64,000 nucleotides of DNA from NCBI GenBank assembly GCA_947685225.1, contig CANTUV010000077.1:1252501-1316500 (forward strand), written 5' to 3'. Shown one piece after another: positions 24,101 to 35,112 of the stretch. The first letter of the stretch is position 1, and each line of letters opens with the position of its first letter. Source of the DNA: Garcia nutans (lineage: Eukaryota; Streptophyta; Magnoliopsida; Malpighiales; Euphorbiaceae). The notes below the pieces were generated by a model that did no database searches, had not been told where the DNA came from, and saw nothing but the letters and a program-made list of their open reading frames with translations. The position numbers and the translations under genes are program-made.

Positions 24101-27100
24101 TGAAAATGGAAGACAAGAAACAAAGCTGTTTCACTTGTTAAATATTGCCCAGATTTGGTTTTGCAGTTCTTGGTCTGGAGGTTGAGAGTGCATTAGGATC
24201 TTAGCATATGTTGAAAGAAGAATTGGAATGGAAGATGTTCTGCAAATGCATTCATCACTCTTGAGATACAGCAGTTGAAAGAAGCAAAATACTAAAGTAA
24301 AAGAGAATAAGGCAATCTTACGATACAGTAGGAAGCTTTTCATGTATCATGTTAAAGATTTCCTTCGGACTACACCCAGGACGTCTTGACAAAAGATGAC
24401 TGAACTCTCCAAGGACATGAGCACTGACCTGTTTCAAGCATGTATCAAGATAAATCACACGTCTCTATTCAAACGCCTTCCCATGCACCACTAACTACAT
24501 AAATTATATTTATACATAAATACACACCTTGACCATTGTCTCATGTATAGCAGGCTTGTCAAGATACTCTCTGGCTTTTGCTGCTGCATAAGGCTGATAA
24601 AATATTTGAAGTCTCAGTACAAAATTGCTTAAATGAATATGACATAAGGATTTTGATTACCTGTAGGTCTTCATTGTTTGTAACAAACTGCACAACACGA
24701 AACCATATGTCATCACTAACAAAATCTCCTGCCTTGTCAATCAACTGTAGGATCACATCCACATACCTGTGTTTAGAATAAATGATATCATACGCACAGA
24801 ATTAATATTGTGAAAGCTATAATTTCATTTCAACATTCAAAAATTGTTTTTTTTCTGAAAGCAAGCTTATGCAGTTAGGTAATACTCAGAAATGTCAGAG
24901 GAATAACTCATCCACGGATAATATTTAACCATAATAAAAACATTTTGAAATTTGGTTGTTTCTGATAATTTATCATGCAGCTAAGCTCGTAGGGATACTT
25001 CATTCTATAGTCACAGGGTTATTTAGCTATGTCATTTTTCTTTTATAAATTGTGGATAGCTTCTTCTTCTACTTCTTTTGAAGCGCCTTAAAGAGTATGG
25101 TCTTAAGTGGTGTTTGATAAAACTGAAATATCACACTGAAAATTTAAGTGTTAAGAAGTCTTAAGCGCTAAAAATATAAGAATGGAATTTCAAAGTTGTA
25201 AAAATATTTAAAACCTAATCAGATATTGTGCAAATTTGAAGTTAAAAATTTTGACTTTTTATGAATTTAGCTTAATTGAGATTTTTAAGTGATGCGTTAC
25301 CAAATAACTTAAAATTACTAAGCACTGGAACTTTGAATTTTAAGCAGAGCACAGAAATAACACCCCTCTAGGCATTATCATTGATAGGCTTTTTATTAAG
25401 AAAAGGAATTGGCCATGTTAAACTGACAATCTTGAGTGGTTTAAGAAAAAGCTTATTCTAGTTAAGAACCTTAATGTTGCTTCTACAACATTTTCCTATA
25501 TCTTGCAGAAGGAAATTATACTTACCAAGATAAATCAGGAGCAAACTTCTCTGCAAGAATAGCAGCTTTAAGAGACAATTCTTCACGCATTGCAAAATCT
25601 GCTGTGCTTAGATACTGACAAGAAGATGGAAAAAATCCAGGATAAATCAGTGGGATGTGGTAAAAATTCAGATATACCAAATCAAAATGTCTAACTACTT
25701 CCATTTAGAACAATTAATAAAATCCATTCGCACCTGTAACAGTTCTTCTACTATGTCCTTTGCATTTGAAGCATCACACATACCATAAAGCAAATCAAGA
25801 GCACGCCGGCGAATGCTGGAGTAAAAGAAACTTTAAGTCAACATACAGAATTTCTGAAAATATATTTGACTTTGCCATCAAAGTATAGTAGTTAGAACCT
25901 AGGGTCCACATCCAGTAGTGTTATAATTGAAAAAGTTACAGAGCATTTCTGACCCACATGTGGGTTTAAGACATCTTTCTGTTAAAATGCTTGATGGGAA
26001 AGAAGATCTAAGGAGCTTCAGAAGAAAAGATGACACTCATGCCCCACAAGTTATGCTGAATGCATTAGGACAACATCAAAACAACAACATCAAAACAATT
26101 GATCTTTTCATACACTAACACCGTTCAAATTCAACCTGATGTCAGGATCTTTCAGTGAGGTGATGATCTGAGCCTGGTGTCTTTTGATGATATCTTGCAC
26201 ATCTGTAACCATTAACATCCGAGTCATATTCTCCTGCAGGGATGGCAATAAAAGCAATGTAATGTCTGATCATAAAACCACGTAAGTATACAAATAGCAA
26301 TTATATCTACAAATTTGAATTGGAACATGGTAAGTTCCACTTCAGCAAGCTTGTAGATTTGCTTCAGAAAGATAGAAGAAATAAAAGAAAATTATAGTGC
26401 CTCCACAGCTTACCAGACCAAGATATCGAATATTTGGTTCACGCACGGCAATAAATTTTCCAAGCAATGCAACACACTGAGACATCATTTCTTTTTCAGC
26501 ATCAAGATGCATAACCTGCAATGGGAAAATTAAACACCAAGCCATTTACAAAACTAAATAAAAGACAGCTTTATCTTCAATGGATTGAAGACAGGCAGAT
26601 GATATCACTTAAAGCAAAAGCCTTTAAACAGAACTAACATCAATCCATGCAGAAGGTGCCTATGCTCCTTAACATTCTTTTGCTTTAATGGAGAGAGAGA
26701 ATTTGCTAACAGCCAAATACACATAATCTGGGTCTGGTTATTTATTTTTCAAAAAGTAAGAATTGCATATTTATGTAGAAAATTACATCAAGAAACAGAT
26801 ATGTTTTCGTTTCATGTCAAAAGTAATTCTCTATTCATGATAAAGAAGAGCCTACTAAGAAAACAAAACATAAAATTTTTGAAATTTTCCAGAAAACCCA
26901 TAGTTGATTTCAGTGAGTTCTGTCAATATAATGTCGTTTCCAAGAAAATATGTTTAAAAACTTGTTTGACTTGAAATAACATAAGATCAATAAAATTATG
27001 GAATTTTTTCATAAGACATTCCACATGCTAAAAAACTCATTGGGAAATATACTTACAAGAGCAAGGGCTTCAAATAGAACAGCATGTCCTGCATTGTTCT

Positions 27101-30100
27101 TATTCACATTCTTTACAACATCAGTCCCCATTAATATCCGTTGTAAGACCTGAAATCATTGACATAGGTTTCACAAGAATCATAAATCTCAGGAAAATAT
27201 CAACATAAACTCATTGAGAAAATTCGAACCTCAAATAATGATCTTCTAATATTAGGATCTTCAATAGTTGGAAAATACTGAAGAGCCCTCATTGTCTTCA
27301 CCTGTGTATCCAGAGAATATTGTTAACATAGTCTTCTAAACAATATCTGTAAGACAATATATTGCTACTAAAAAAGTAAATGATTAACAAAAAAAAATTG
27401 AAAATTTCTACCCAAAGAAAAAAAAAGGGCTTGATTACATTTATGAGAAACAAAAGCTTCATTCGGATCTTATTTTGCCAAAAGGAATGAAAGATAAGAT
27501 AAAAGGAATATAGACCTGAAGCCAAGGGGATGGAATTCCATAATAAGTGTATTCTTGAGGGATATCCTGGTTCCTAGCAAGTCGTTCCAGTATCCTGACA
27601 CACTTTGGGAGACAACTCCAATATGCTTCATGATTATTTGATACTAAAGCAACAAGCAGGCTCATAGAAGATGTCAAAACACCAAGATCACGTTCATCTA
27701 ACAGTTGAGCCATCCGATCTGCCCTGCAACATTAGGGAAAATAGACAATTCAGATTGGCAAAAGCAAACAAGTACATTTAGAAAAACAGTCTCCCACATA
27801 CAATTCAAGCATACCAGCCATCAATGTTGACAACATCAGGATTTTTTCTATACAAGCGCAGCAGACATAAAGCAGCCTTTTTTCTCACAAGTGGTCTGCA
27901 GCTGCTAGAAAGCTGAAGCCAAAACAGCAGGAGAGTAGAAGAAATCAAAGATCAATTATCATTAATATGGGTCAGTTAAACACAAATTTTGTTCTCTTAC
28001 AAGTAACTTTTGAACATCTGCTGCTAATGATTCAGCAAATTCTCTGCCACCAATATTTCCAACCTACAAAGGCAAAATCATAACCTTGGTACATACGGAA
28101 GGAATTCTCAAAGTTCTAAATTCAGAGCACATAGCATACAAAATGCTAGAAGAACAAGAAAAAGAAAAAAGAAAACAATCATATTTAAGGAACCAATACG
28201 ACCAACATAAGAAAATGCTTCTGTTGTATGAAATAGCATTTTAACTGGCAATGACATAAAGTTGATTCAATCGTTAAAACACATTATTAATGTCAAATTG
28301 TTCCCAATCTGCAAGGCAATAAACCCACTTCAGTTGCATTGAATTGTCAGCTGAGTTTAATATTTCTCTGACCCTTTATCAAGCAAATTTCATTCAAAAT
28401 AATTTTAAAAAAATTTTGAACACCTTAATGCAAGTTCTCACAGCTCTGTGGTCCAATCATTGGTGATAGGAGTATGCATGGATTGGGTTTGGTTGGATTT
28501 GAGAAATTTCTCAAACCGACCAAGCCCAATGTAATAGAGAAAATTTGCAATTGATGTCGACCGAAGAGCAGATATTTTTTGACCGACTCGCGTAAACTCA
28601 GATTCCATCGATTGTAAATGGGTAGGCTCAGATTGAGATAATAACAAAAAATTAAAAAAAAAAAATCTTGCTTTTCATCAAAATACCAAATCCACAAATT
28701 TACACAAATAGTCACAGAAGAGTTTTCAAAATGGAAACTCCCAAACAAATTCCAAAAACTCACAAAAATTGTTAGATTGATGGATATACAAGAAACAAAA
28801 AATAAAAATAAAAAATAAAACAACAAATACAAGCCCTAAAACCAAAAATACAACAAAATTTTCACAGAAACACGGTTAAGTCTCATAGTAGAGCTTCAAA
28901 AATGAAAACTCACCAAGGCAACAAATTCAACAAAAAAAAATCACTAAAACAGTTAGATCGGTAGATATACATAAGAAATTTGTGAAGAAGAATAAGAATT
29001 TTTTAGATCTAAAGTATCTTCTCGAAAGCACTAATTTTTTTGCACTTAGACCTCATAGCTCTCTCAAAAGGGGCATTTGCAGTTTAATATTTAATCAAAG
29101 GCGAACTGTTGCTTTAGAATTTAATCACAGGCCATCTCATTGAACCCTATGCATCTTTGTTGATACATTTCTATATTCCCTACCCTAAAAGAGATGGATC
29201 GGTAGGAATGATAGAGAAACTTCAAAGAAAAACTTAGAAAGGGAGAGAAAGTCAGAGAGTTGAAAGAGAAAATTTTTGAAGAGAGAGATACTAAATAAAA
29301 ATGTGCAGCTGAAGCTTTTAGGGTTAAAATTAATGATCCTTATGTATGCATCAAAAATGGGATGCCGTTTTATATATAAATATATTTTATATGTGTTATA
29401 TTAGTCGGTCGGGTTCGGGTTTATACAAAAATTATTAGTTCAACCTGACCGACCGATAAATACTGATCTTTTTTTAAATCTAACCTACCATAGAGTGAAA
29501 TTGTGCCAAAGACTGACCGAACCCGCTCTTACATCTTCAAAATGGGTGGGCTCGGTCGGTTCCCAATTTTTTGCACAGCCCTAATTGGTGATAAGTTCAT
29601 GATTTATAAAACAACTACTTGTATTAGGATTATGACATTCAAGGCTGCTTTATCTCTCATGCATGTGAAAGGATGGAACATAGACTATTTGTCCGACATT
29701 AGAAAAGGTCTTTCTCACAAACACCCTAATTAATTACAGATACTATCTTAATTGTTATATAATGGAAACATGACAACCAAATTCTTAAGTGTTCTCCCGT
29801 CCGCAAGATTTCAAGTGATTGAAAACTAAAATATGAACAGTCAAGAAAGCAAGAAAAAGTTTCTAGTTGCATACCATAGTCAATGCCAGGCACTGAAAGG
29901 TCTCATTTCGCCCAATAATGTCATTGCGTACGGTATTTATGGATAATCTCAAGAAATCATGATTCTCATTGAGTAAAGACGATGTAACTATGTAGCCAAC
30001 CTGCGCCCACAACAAACTATAAGTAAATTAAGCAGCATAGTCAATTTAATTTGAAGTACATTAGCACATTTAAGCAAGAGAAATTTTAACTCTTGACAAT

Positions 30101-32568
30101 AGCATAATATTTACTGTTATGCAGTTTGCTAACATTTATCTTCAAAGATCTTGAGTAATCCAATATACTATATACCAAATTCTAGTTGGCATAAAATATT
30201 CCACTTCTTACCATCTATGTTAATACTTTCAATGCATTAATACACACAGAAATAGATTTGCAGGTTGGAATACATCACATAGATTATAGCAAAACAAGGT
30301 TATAACAATCATTTGCAACAATCAAACTCGTATGACCAAATAATCAACCAACAAAATGATTACAAATCAGTAGAGATCATCAAATTCAACAAGAAACTAC
30401 CTGCTTTTCTGGGTATTTTGGTGCGGATATCAAGGAAACAGCTTCCATATGACCAAAATCTACATCATAACCCAGCATATAAATATAGAGCATTTTCCAA
30501 ACATATTTCTTCTTCTCATAAGGACTCAAACCCTGTTTAAAGCAAATGCAAAAAATTCCATAAATAACCACTCTCTCAAATTTGCAAATGTTTGCATAGA
30601 GTGGGAGATGGAGTAAAGAATATTAATGTCTAAAATTACATCTGTGAATTACTTCAGAGCTTTAATAGCAAGCATTTTTAATAGCAAACATCACAGAAAC
30701 TAAATATACTATAAGCTAACATAGAGGTGAAGAGGATGTGACAAAACGAAAAAACCTAACTAGAACAGAAGACCAAAATTAATAGCATATGGGGGAGAAG
30801 AAAGCACAAGAATAAGAAATGGAGATAAAGAAAATAGAACCAGTAATTATGTACATAATTGTAAGCCTTTAAAATCTAACTTGCTTTTCAATCTGAAATA
30901 ATATTAAAGTACATAAAATTGTTAGATTATAAGAACCAAAGTACATAAAATTGTTAGGTTATAAGAATCAACTTTGTGCTACACTTTACCTTTATGTATA
31001 AAATAAGAATTAACTTTGTCTTACACTTTATCTTTGCATATCACCTTATAAAATGGAGGTATTTCAAAGCATAGGTTTACCTTTACTTGCATAAATAGAG
31101 TCACTCTAATCAAAGCACAATCCCTTTGTTCCCTTACATATGTTCACAAAGATTTTTTAGGATAAAGGTATATGACCAGTCCCTCTTGTTGTTGATTTTG
31201 GGAGATAAAATTTACAAGGAAGGAAATTCAACAAGTTACAAATCAAGATTTCCTAAGAGTCAAAAGTGTGGAGAGAGCTAAGGCAATTCTTTTGGCACAG
31301 GTTAACTAGTAAAAAACTTGCCAATTAAGCCACCAGACTGGTGACAAAGAACACACATGAATGTGCGGCTCCAAGCAGCAGGAGGATGATAATGGATTGG
31401 TTAACAATCTTTACAGTCTATTCTAACCAAGTCTACCTCCATAATCAGTACCACATAATTCCTCAAGAATATCAATAACTTAGACCATCAAATTCTGAAT
31501 TCTTCAATCTTTATAATCTGCCACATAATTCCATATATACATACAGAATCAAACATTTTCAATCCAAACCTTACACACATTAGTTATTTACAATTATTCA
31601 AGATCTATGAAAGAAAGTGCCGTGACAAACTCACATTCGTCTAACCAATCAGAAACTCAAAATGATCCAGGAGCAATTCCATTTTTACAATCTCTCCACC
31701 TTCCCTTAACACAGTAATTTCCAAATTTATTGGAAGGATAGGCGTTTGCCATGGAGCAGCAAGCAAACTTTATTTAGAAGACATCACATAGAAATGGCCA
31801 CACAAATCCTAATAACAAACATCAGGGCAGGGTGGATAAAAGACATCCCAACAAAACAATTAATCTAACAATGCAATACCTTCAATCTAAGCATGGAACC
31901 CATACCAGTTGTCCTACCACAGGGCATTATAAGTTAAAATATATCCACAGGGCATTATAACTTAAGACATCTTCATATCTTTGAGGAGGTTGTCACATAA
32001 TCATAATTGAGACTTAATCATATAATACAAGCATAAACTATGTAAATGCTGTTTTAAATGTAACACAAATTCATTCCAAAATGTTCCCTAGCAAGGCGAC
32101 CAAACTAAGCCCCTTAATTTTTAGCTAACTTCCAAAAGGCAATCACTAGTCTCCATTGCAAAGTTGTAGGAAAAAACACTTAAGAACACTAATTAAACAC
32201 TTAGTTGATATAAACACTTTCCTTTTCTAGAATTCTACACTAGGCTACATTTAAAAAACACTAATTATATAGTAATTAAAAATTAAGCTCAGCTCACTGA
32301 ATGTCACAATTTGAAAAAAAAACAATACGAAAAAGTAAACCACGGAGCCAATCTCATCATCCATGATGATCAAAATTAGAGAATATGCTAAGATTGTAAA
32401 GAGAAATATATATAAAAAAAAAGGAAAAACACTAACCTTTTCGTTTTTGAAACGCGTACGAATGTTTCCGAGCTCTTTATCGACACGAAGCCTTTCTTGC
32501 TCCTTGTTAGGGCAATTACGAATATCGCTAATAAAAACAGAAAGACCTCTCATACCTGAAAGCGCCAT
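18127..32568 (-). CDS. AP-2 complex subunit alpha (alpha-adaptin)
   Basis: Large subunit of the AP-2 adaptor that links cargo and PIP2 to clathrin at the plasma membrane. 27 exons give 1023 aa (Arabidopsis about 1012), all GT..AG and in phase: 32568-32437, 30532-30401, 30000-29875, 28063-28001, 27912-27815, 27723-27516, 27301-27230, 27149-27057, 26515-26414, 26233-26136, 25815-25734, 25614-25526, 24766-24661, 24593-24528, 24428-24322, 24239-24135, 24045-23925, 23805-23617, 23502-23269, 22293-22213, 22074-21910, 19659-19573, 19474-19349, 18955-18875, 18794-18723, 18450-18371, 18283-18127. The start MALSGMRGLSVFISDIRNC is the family N-terminus. The adaptin trunk is about 1-620, the hinge 620-741, and the ear 742-1010 with LNKFLQPITV and EEFFPQWRSLSGPPLKLQEV. 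It ends DPGAMLAGLL. Intron 3 holds a hAT element, intron 19 a SINE, and intron 21 a MULE plus LINE; none disturbs a splice site. Confidence 0.97.
19236..19345. repeat. Source copy of the 108-bp segment found at the LINE 5' end
   Basis: This piece is the first part of alpha-adaptin intron 23 in the gene's own direction; it starts 3 bases inside the donor, whose G is at 19348. It recurs in the same orientation at 20389-20496 with essentially one difference, aacatgtgtc here versus aacgtgtc there. It is clearly the original because it is contiguous with the normal intron and exon 23. Confidence 0.9.
20389..21214 (+). mobile_element. 5'-truncated RTE-type LINE inserted inside the MULE
   Basis: A perfect 18-bp target duplication, tatggtttgtaatcatag, flanks it (20371-20388 and 21215-21232). 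The 3' end has the RTE-like tail ccaacttgtttgggattaag followed by a (gtt)n run, typical of plant RTE elements. The first 108 bp (20389-20496) are not LINE but a copy of alpha-adaptin intron 23 (19236-19345). LINE sequence proper starts near 20497. It is antisense to the host gene. Confidence 0.9.
20497..21113 (+). pseudogene. C-terminal fragment of RTE LINE reverse transcriptase
   Basis: About 205 codons remain open up to the natural stop at 21113. Recognisable LINE reverse-transcriptase tail motifs include KHFKYLGSVFQNDGRIDEDV, RTVVRPAMLYGSECWA and EMRMLRWMCGHIRLDKI, followed by the RLKWYGHVLRRPP block. The whole N-terminal part (endonuclease and RT catalytic core) is absent because the insertion is 5'-truncated, so it cannot be autonomous. 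The undamaged frame indicates a fairly young insertion. An in-frame ATG at 20490 lies in the copied intron segment and is fortuitous. Confidence 0.9.
21411..21600 (+). repeat. Tandem duplication, 2 x 95 bp, inside the MULE
   Basis: agaatggttagaatgaatgt begins at 21411 and again at 21506. Each unit contains an acccagatctggg-like palindrome and ends at catctaa..ttttta. The copies differ at several positions. It lies between the LINE and the MULE right inverted repeat. Confidence 0.9.
22661..22848 (+). mobile_element. Au-like SINE in alpha-adaptin intron 19
   Basis: The body beginning ggagccttggcgcaac (22668) closely resembles the plant Au SINE family, with a tRNA-derived head: a box A-like tggcgcaacag and a box B-like gagttcgagtt near 22718. 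The downstream cgcgtacaaagaccc and cttcccggaccccgc blocks and the gggctgccc end with a T-run are also diagnostic. A 16-bp duplication, tataggtttaggaggg, flanks it (22645-22660 and 22849-22864). Six bases (tagaag) separate the left duplication from the canonical start. It is antisense to the gene and has no coding capacity. Confidence 0.93.
28467..29583. mobile_element. Non-autonomous hAT-like element in alpha-adaptin intron 3
   Basis: The 8-bp duplication attggtga (28459-28466 and 29584-29591) fits hAT elements. The ends are short imperfect inverted repeats: left taggagtatgcatgg, right (reversed) tagggctgtgcaaaa. Sub-terminal regions are rich in cgaccgagccc-type repeats on opposite strands, also typical of hAT ends. 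Inside, two diverged copies of a roughly 120-bp segment occur (about 28690-28800 and 28855-28980). No transposase frame is present. Confidence 0.82.
30906..30969 (+). repeat. 2 x 32-bp tandem repeat in alpha-adaptin intron 1
   Basis: aaagtacataaaattgttag starts at 30906 and again at 30938, with matching downstream ttataagaa. Small local duplication in a long (1.9 kb) first intron. Confidence 0.85.
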
Positions 32569-32890
32569 TTCCTCTCAGATCCAGCTAAAGAGGTAAGCGG
32601 AACTTTCTCTTCCAGCTCTCAATTTCAACAAATCGTCTCTATATATCTCAGTTTCCTAATCCAAAACAAAGCAAAGCAAAGCACAGATAGAAAGGGAAGT
32701 GAGCGATCTAACGAAGACGACACGGAGAGAAATCTTCACGGAAGATCTGAGAGTGAAACTTGAAGCTGAATCGATAGATAGCGAATGAGACAGAGAGAGA
32801 ATGCTGTGATCTAGAGAGAGATGAATGTGTGTTTTTCAGAGAGAGAACGAGAGAAAGGTGGACTGAAATGAAATTTGGAAAAGCCGTCGA
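32569..32890 (-). promoter_or_regulatory. 5'UTR/promoter-proximal region of alpha-adaptin
   Basis: Read on the minus strand, 32741-32870 is pyrimidine-rich (repeated ctctctct and gtctc), a common plant leader or core-promoter feature. It lies directly upstream of the ATG at 32568. Exact transcription start and any TATA element are not resolved. No upstream ORF was confirmed. Confidence 0.4.
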
Positions 32891-35112
32891 CTCAGTGCGG
32901 GAGACGACTTTTACTTTGCTATTTACTCCTCCAATTTTTACATATTTCTATTTTTGCCTCTTTCCTCTTTTTTTTTCGAACTCCCATTTTCTTATTATTT
33001 ATTTTTCTGCATCTGATTTTCTTATTAATTTAATTTTCCGCTCTATTAATATTTTTGTCTATTTTCTTAATTTGTTTCATTTATTTGTATTTTTTACAAT
33101 TTAATTTGCATTATTCTAAAAATAAAAAAGAGGATATCAGGATAATAATTTTAAAAATATTTTTTAAATCAAAATTGTAATCAATTTTTTAAGAAATTAA
33201 TGCATATATATTAGTTATAATATAATCAAGTTTATTTAATGTATCACTAAATTAGGTGAAAATGATGTTAGATTTAATATCAACCTAATAAATATTATAA
33301 AAAAAATAAAAATCTCAAATCATTTCACTACTCACAAATAAAATCTTATAATCTATTAGAAAATAGAAATAAATTAGTTATTTTCATGAATAAATTATTG
33401 CATACAATAAAGTTTTTCAATATAATAAAAACTTGATAAATTAAATGATGCTCTTATTTGATAGATATATTATTTAGACATTTTTCTTAGATATATCATT
33501 ATAATGAGAAAAATATAATTTGTCACGAAATTATCATAATAGTAATTGTAATTTCATTTTTTAATACATAATTGTAGAGTGTTTTTTATTTTGTCCGTTT
33601 TTAAAATAATTTTATTTTTTCATATTATTATATTTCTAGAGATGTGGTATATTATTATGTAAATTAATCTTTTTATTATACAAATTTAATTTTTCTTTCA
33701 CTGAAAAAATTATAAAAAAAAAATTATAGAGATGTGATACTAAAAGAATAACTGGTATTAAAAAAGGAAGCAAAACAATTATAAAAAAATACAAAATTAT
33801 GGCCGGCAATTTCGCCAATAAAATTATAAAAATATTATGCATATATTAAAATTTTACAAAAATACAATATGTTTTTAATATATATTCAATATATTGAGCA
33901 TAATATAAAAAAATTAAAAATAGTATTTTTATAAATTGAAAAAAGAACACGTAGTAAAATTGAAATTTTGAAGAAAAAAATATATTTTTTATGTAATTTT
34001 CTCTTAATTTTTATGTATATTTACTCCATTTTACAAACTTTATATATGGTTTTGAGGGGGGAAAAAAAACATGAGAGGTATATAAACCCTTCTCAGTCTA
34101 TATTCGCATAGTTTTCCTTTGAAAAAAATTAATTTCATTATAAACCATAAAAAATCAAAGGCGGAGAGACCCACCCACTCGCTACATTCTGATATCGAAA
34201 GTGCAACTCCAACTAACATATGAACTACTGTATTCTTTGAACTCGAAGAACGGCAAAAAAAATAAATAGTGAATATTACTTAGTAACTGAGAAACATCAA
34301 ATCACAAACAGTATTGTCAACAGATCAGCCACAGTACCGTTGGAGAATTGATGCTTCATGGTAGCTGGCAATGAAGCATTATCAATGGTGAATCCACCCA
34401 CAACAAACAGCAAAGCAACATACCAACACAGAATGTCCTCCCCACGTCCCTCTTTTTTCCCAAACTCAAAAAACATTCAACATTTCAGAGATTTTATCAG
34501 CGCAACTAAATGGGAAACAACAGCAAATCATCCATTTCAGACCTGGTTTACTAGAAATGATACAAAAAGGTACTCTGAGACATAATCTAGCAGCAAATGT
34601 ACCTCTCCTGTACATATTGAGGCTCGATTCTTCCCTCCCCATATTGTATTACTCAAAAAAAAATGATGCAGAAAGTAGCCACAAAAGCAGCTATTGCCAC
34701 CTAATGAAAGTAACACTAAAAGATATGTTACAAAATCCGTTCTAACTCCATTATAATTTATAAATATGGTTAGCAACGGATTTGGAATAGAAAGAAAAAA
34801 AGTAGTACCAAAACTATTATCCGTCCCTAAGTTTTAGTAATAGATCAAGGATGGACAACTCTCCAGAAAAATAATAGCACCAAATTCGCAAGTTAAATGT
34901 GATTTCTCATCCAAAAATTTGGATGGAAATAGTAGTTGAAGCCAGACAAAAACAGAAGGCTTCTTGATAGGAAGCTGATGCTAAAGTTAACTAATATGTA
35001 CAATCCTCTCTTTTATTATCTGCTCAGTATCCTTTTCATAGTGGGAGGGAGAACCGGAGGAGAGTACATTAAAAGGTTTGAAAATGGGTGTGTCTAGTAT
35101 AAAATGTCATTG
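32891..35112. other. Intergenic DNA between alpha-adaptin and the RER1-like locus
   Basis: Mostly AT-rich DNA without a supportable gene. The part near 34080-35112 is less AT-rich and probably includes the 3'UTR of the RER1-like gene, which is on the minus strand with its last stop at 35113. No mobile-element borders were recognised. Confidence 0.6.

Noticed and set aside
25080..25370. MITE in alpha-adaptin intron 12
   Set aside because: The ends gtggtgtttgat and (reversed) aggggtgttattt are only weakly alike, and no target duplication was found.
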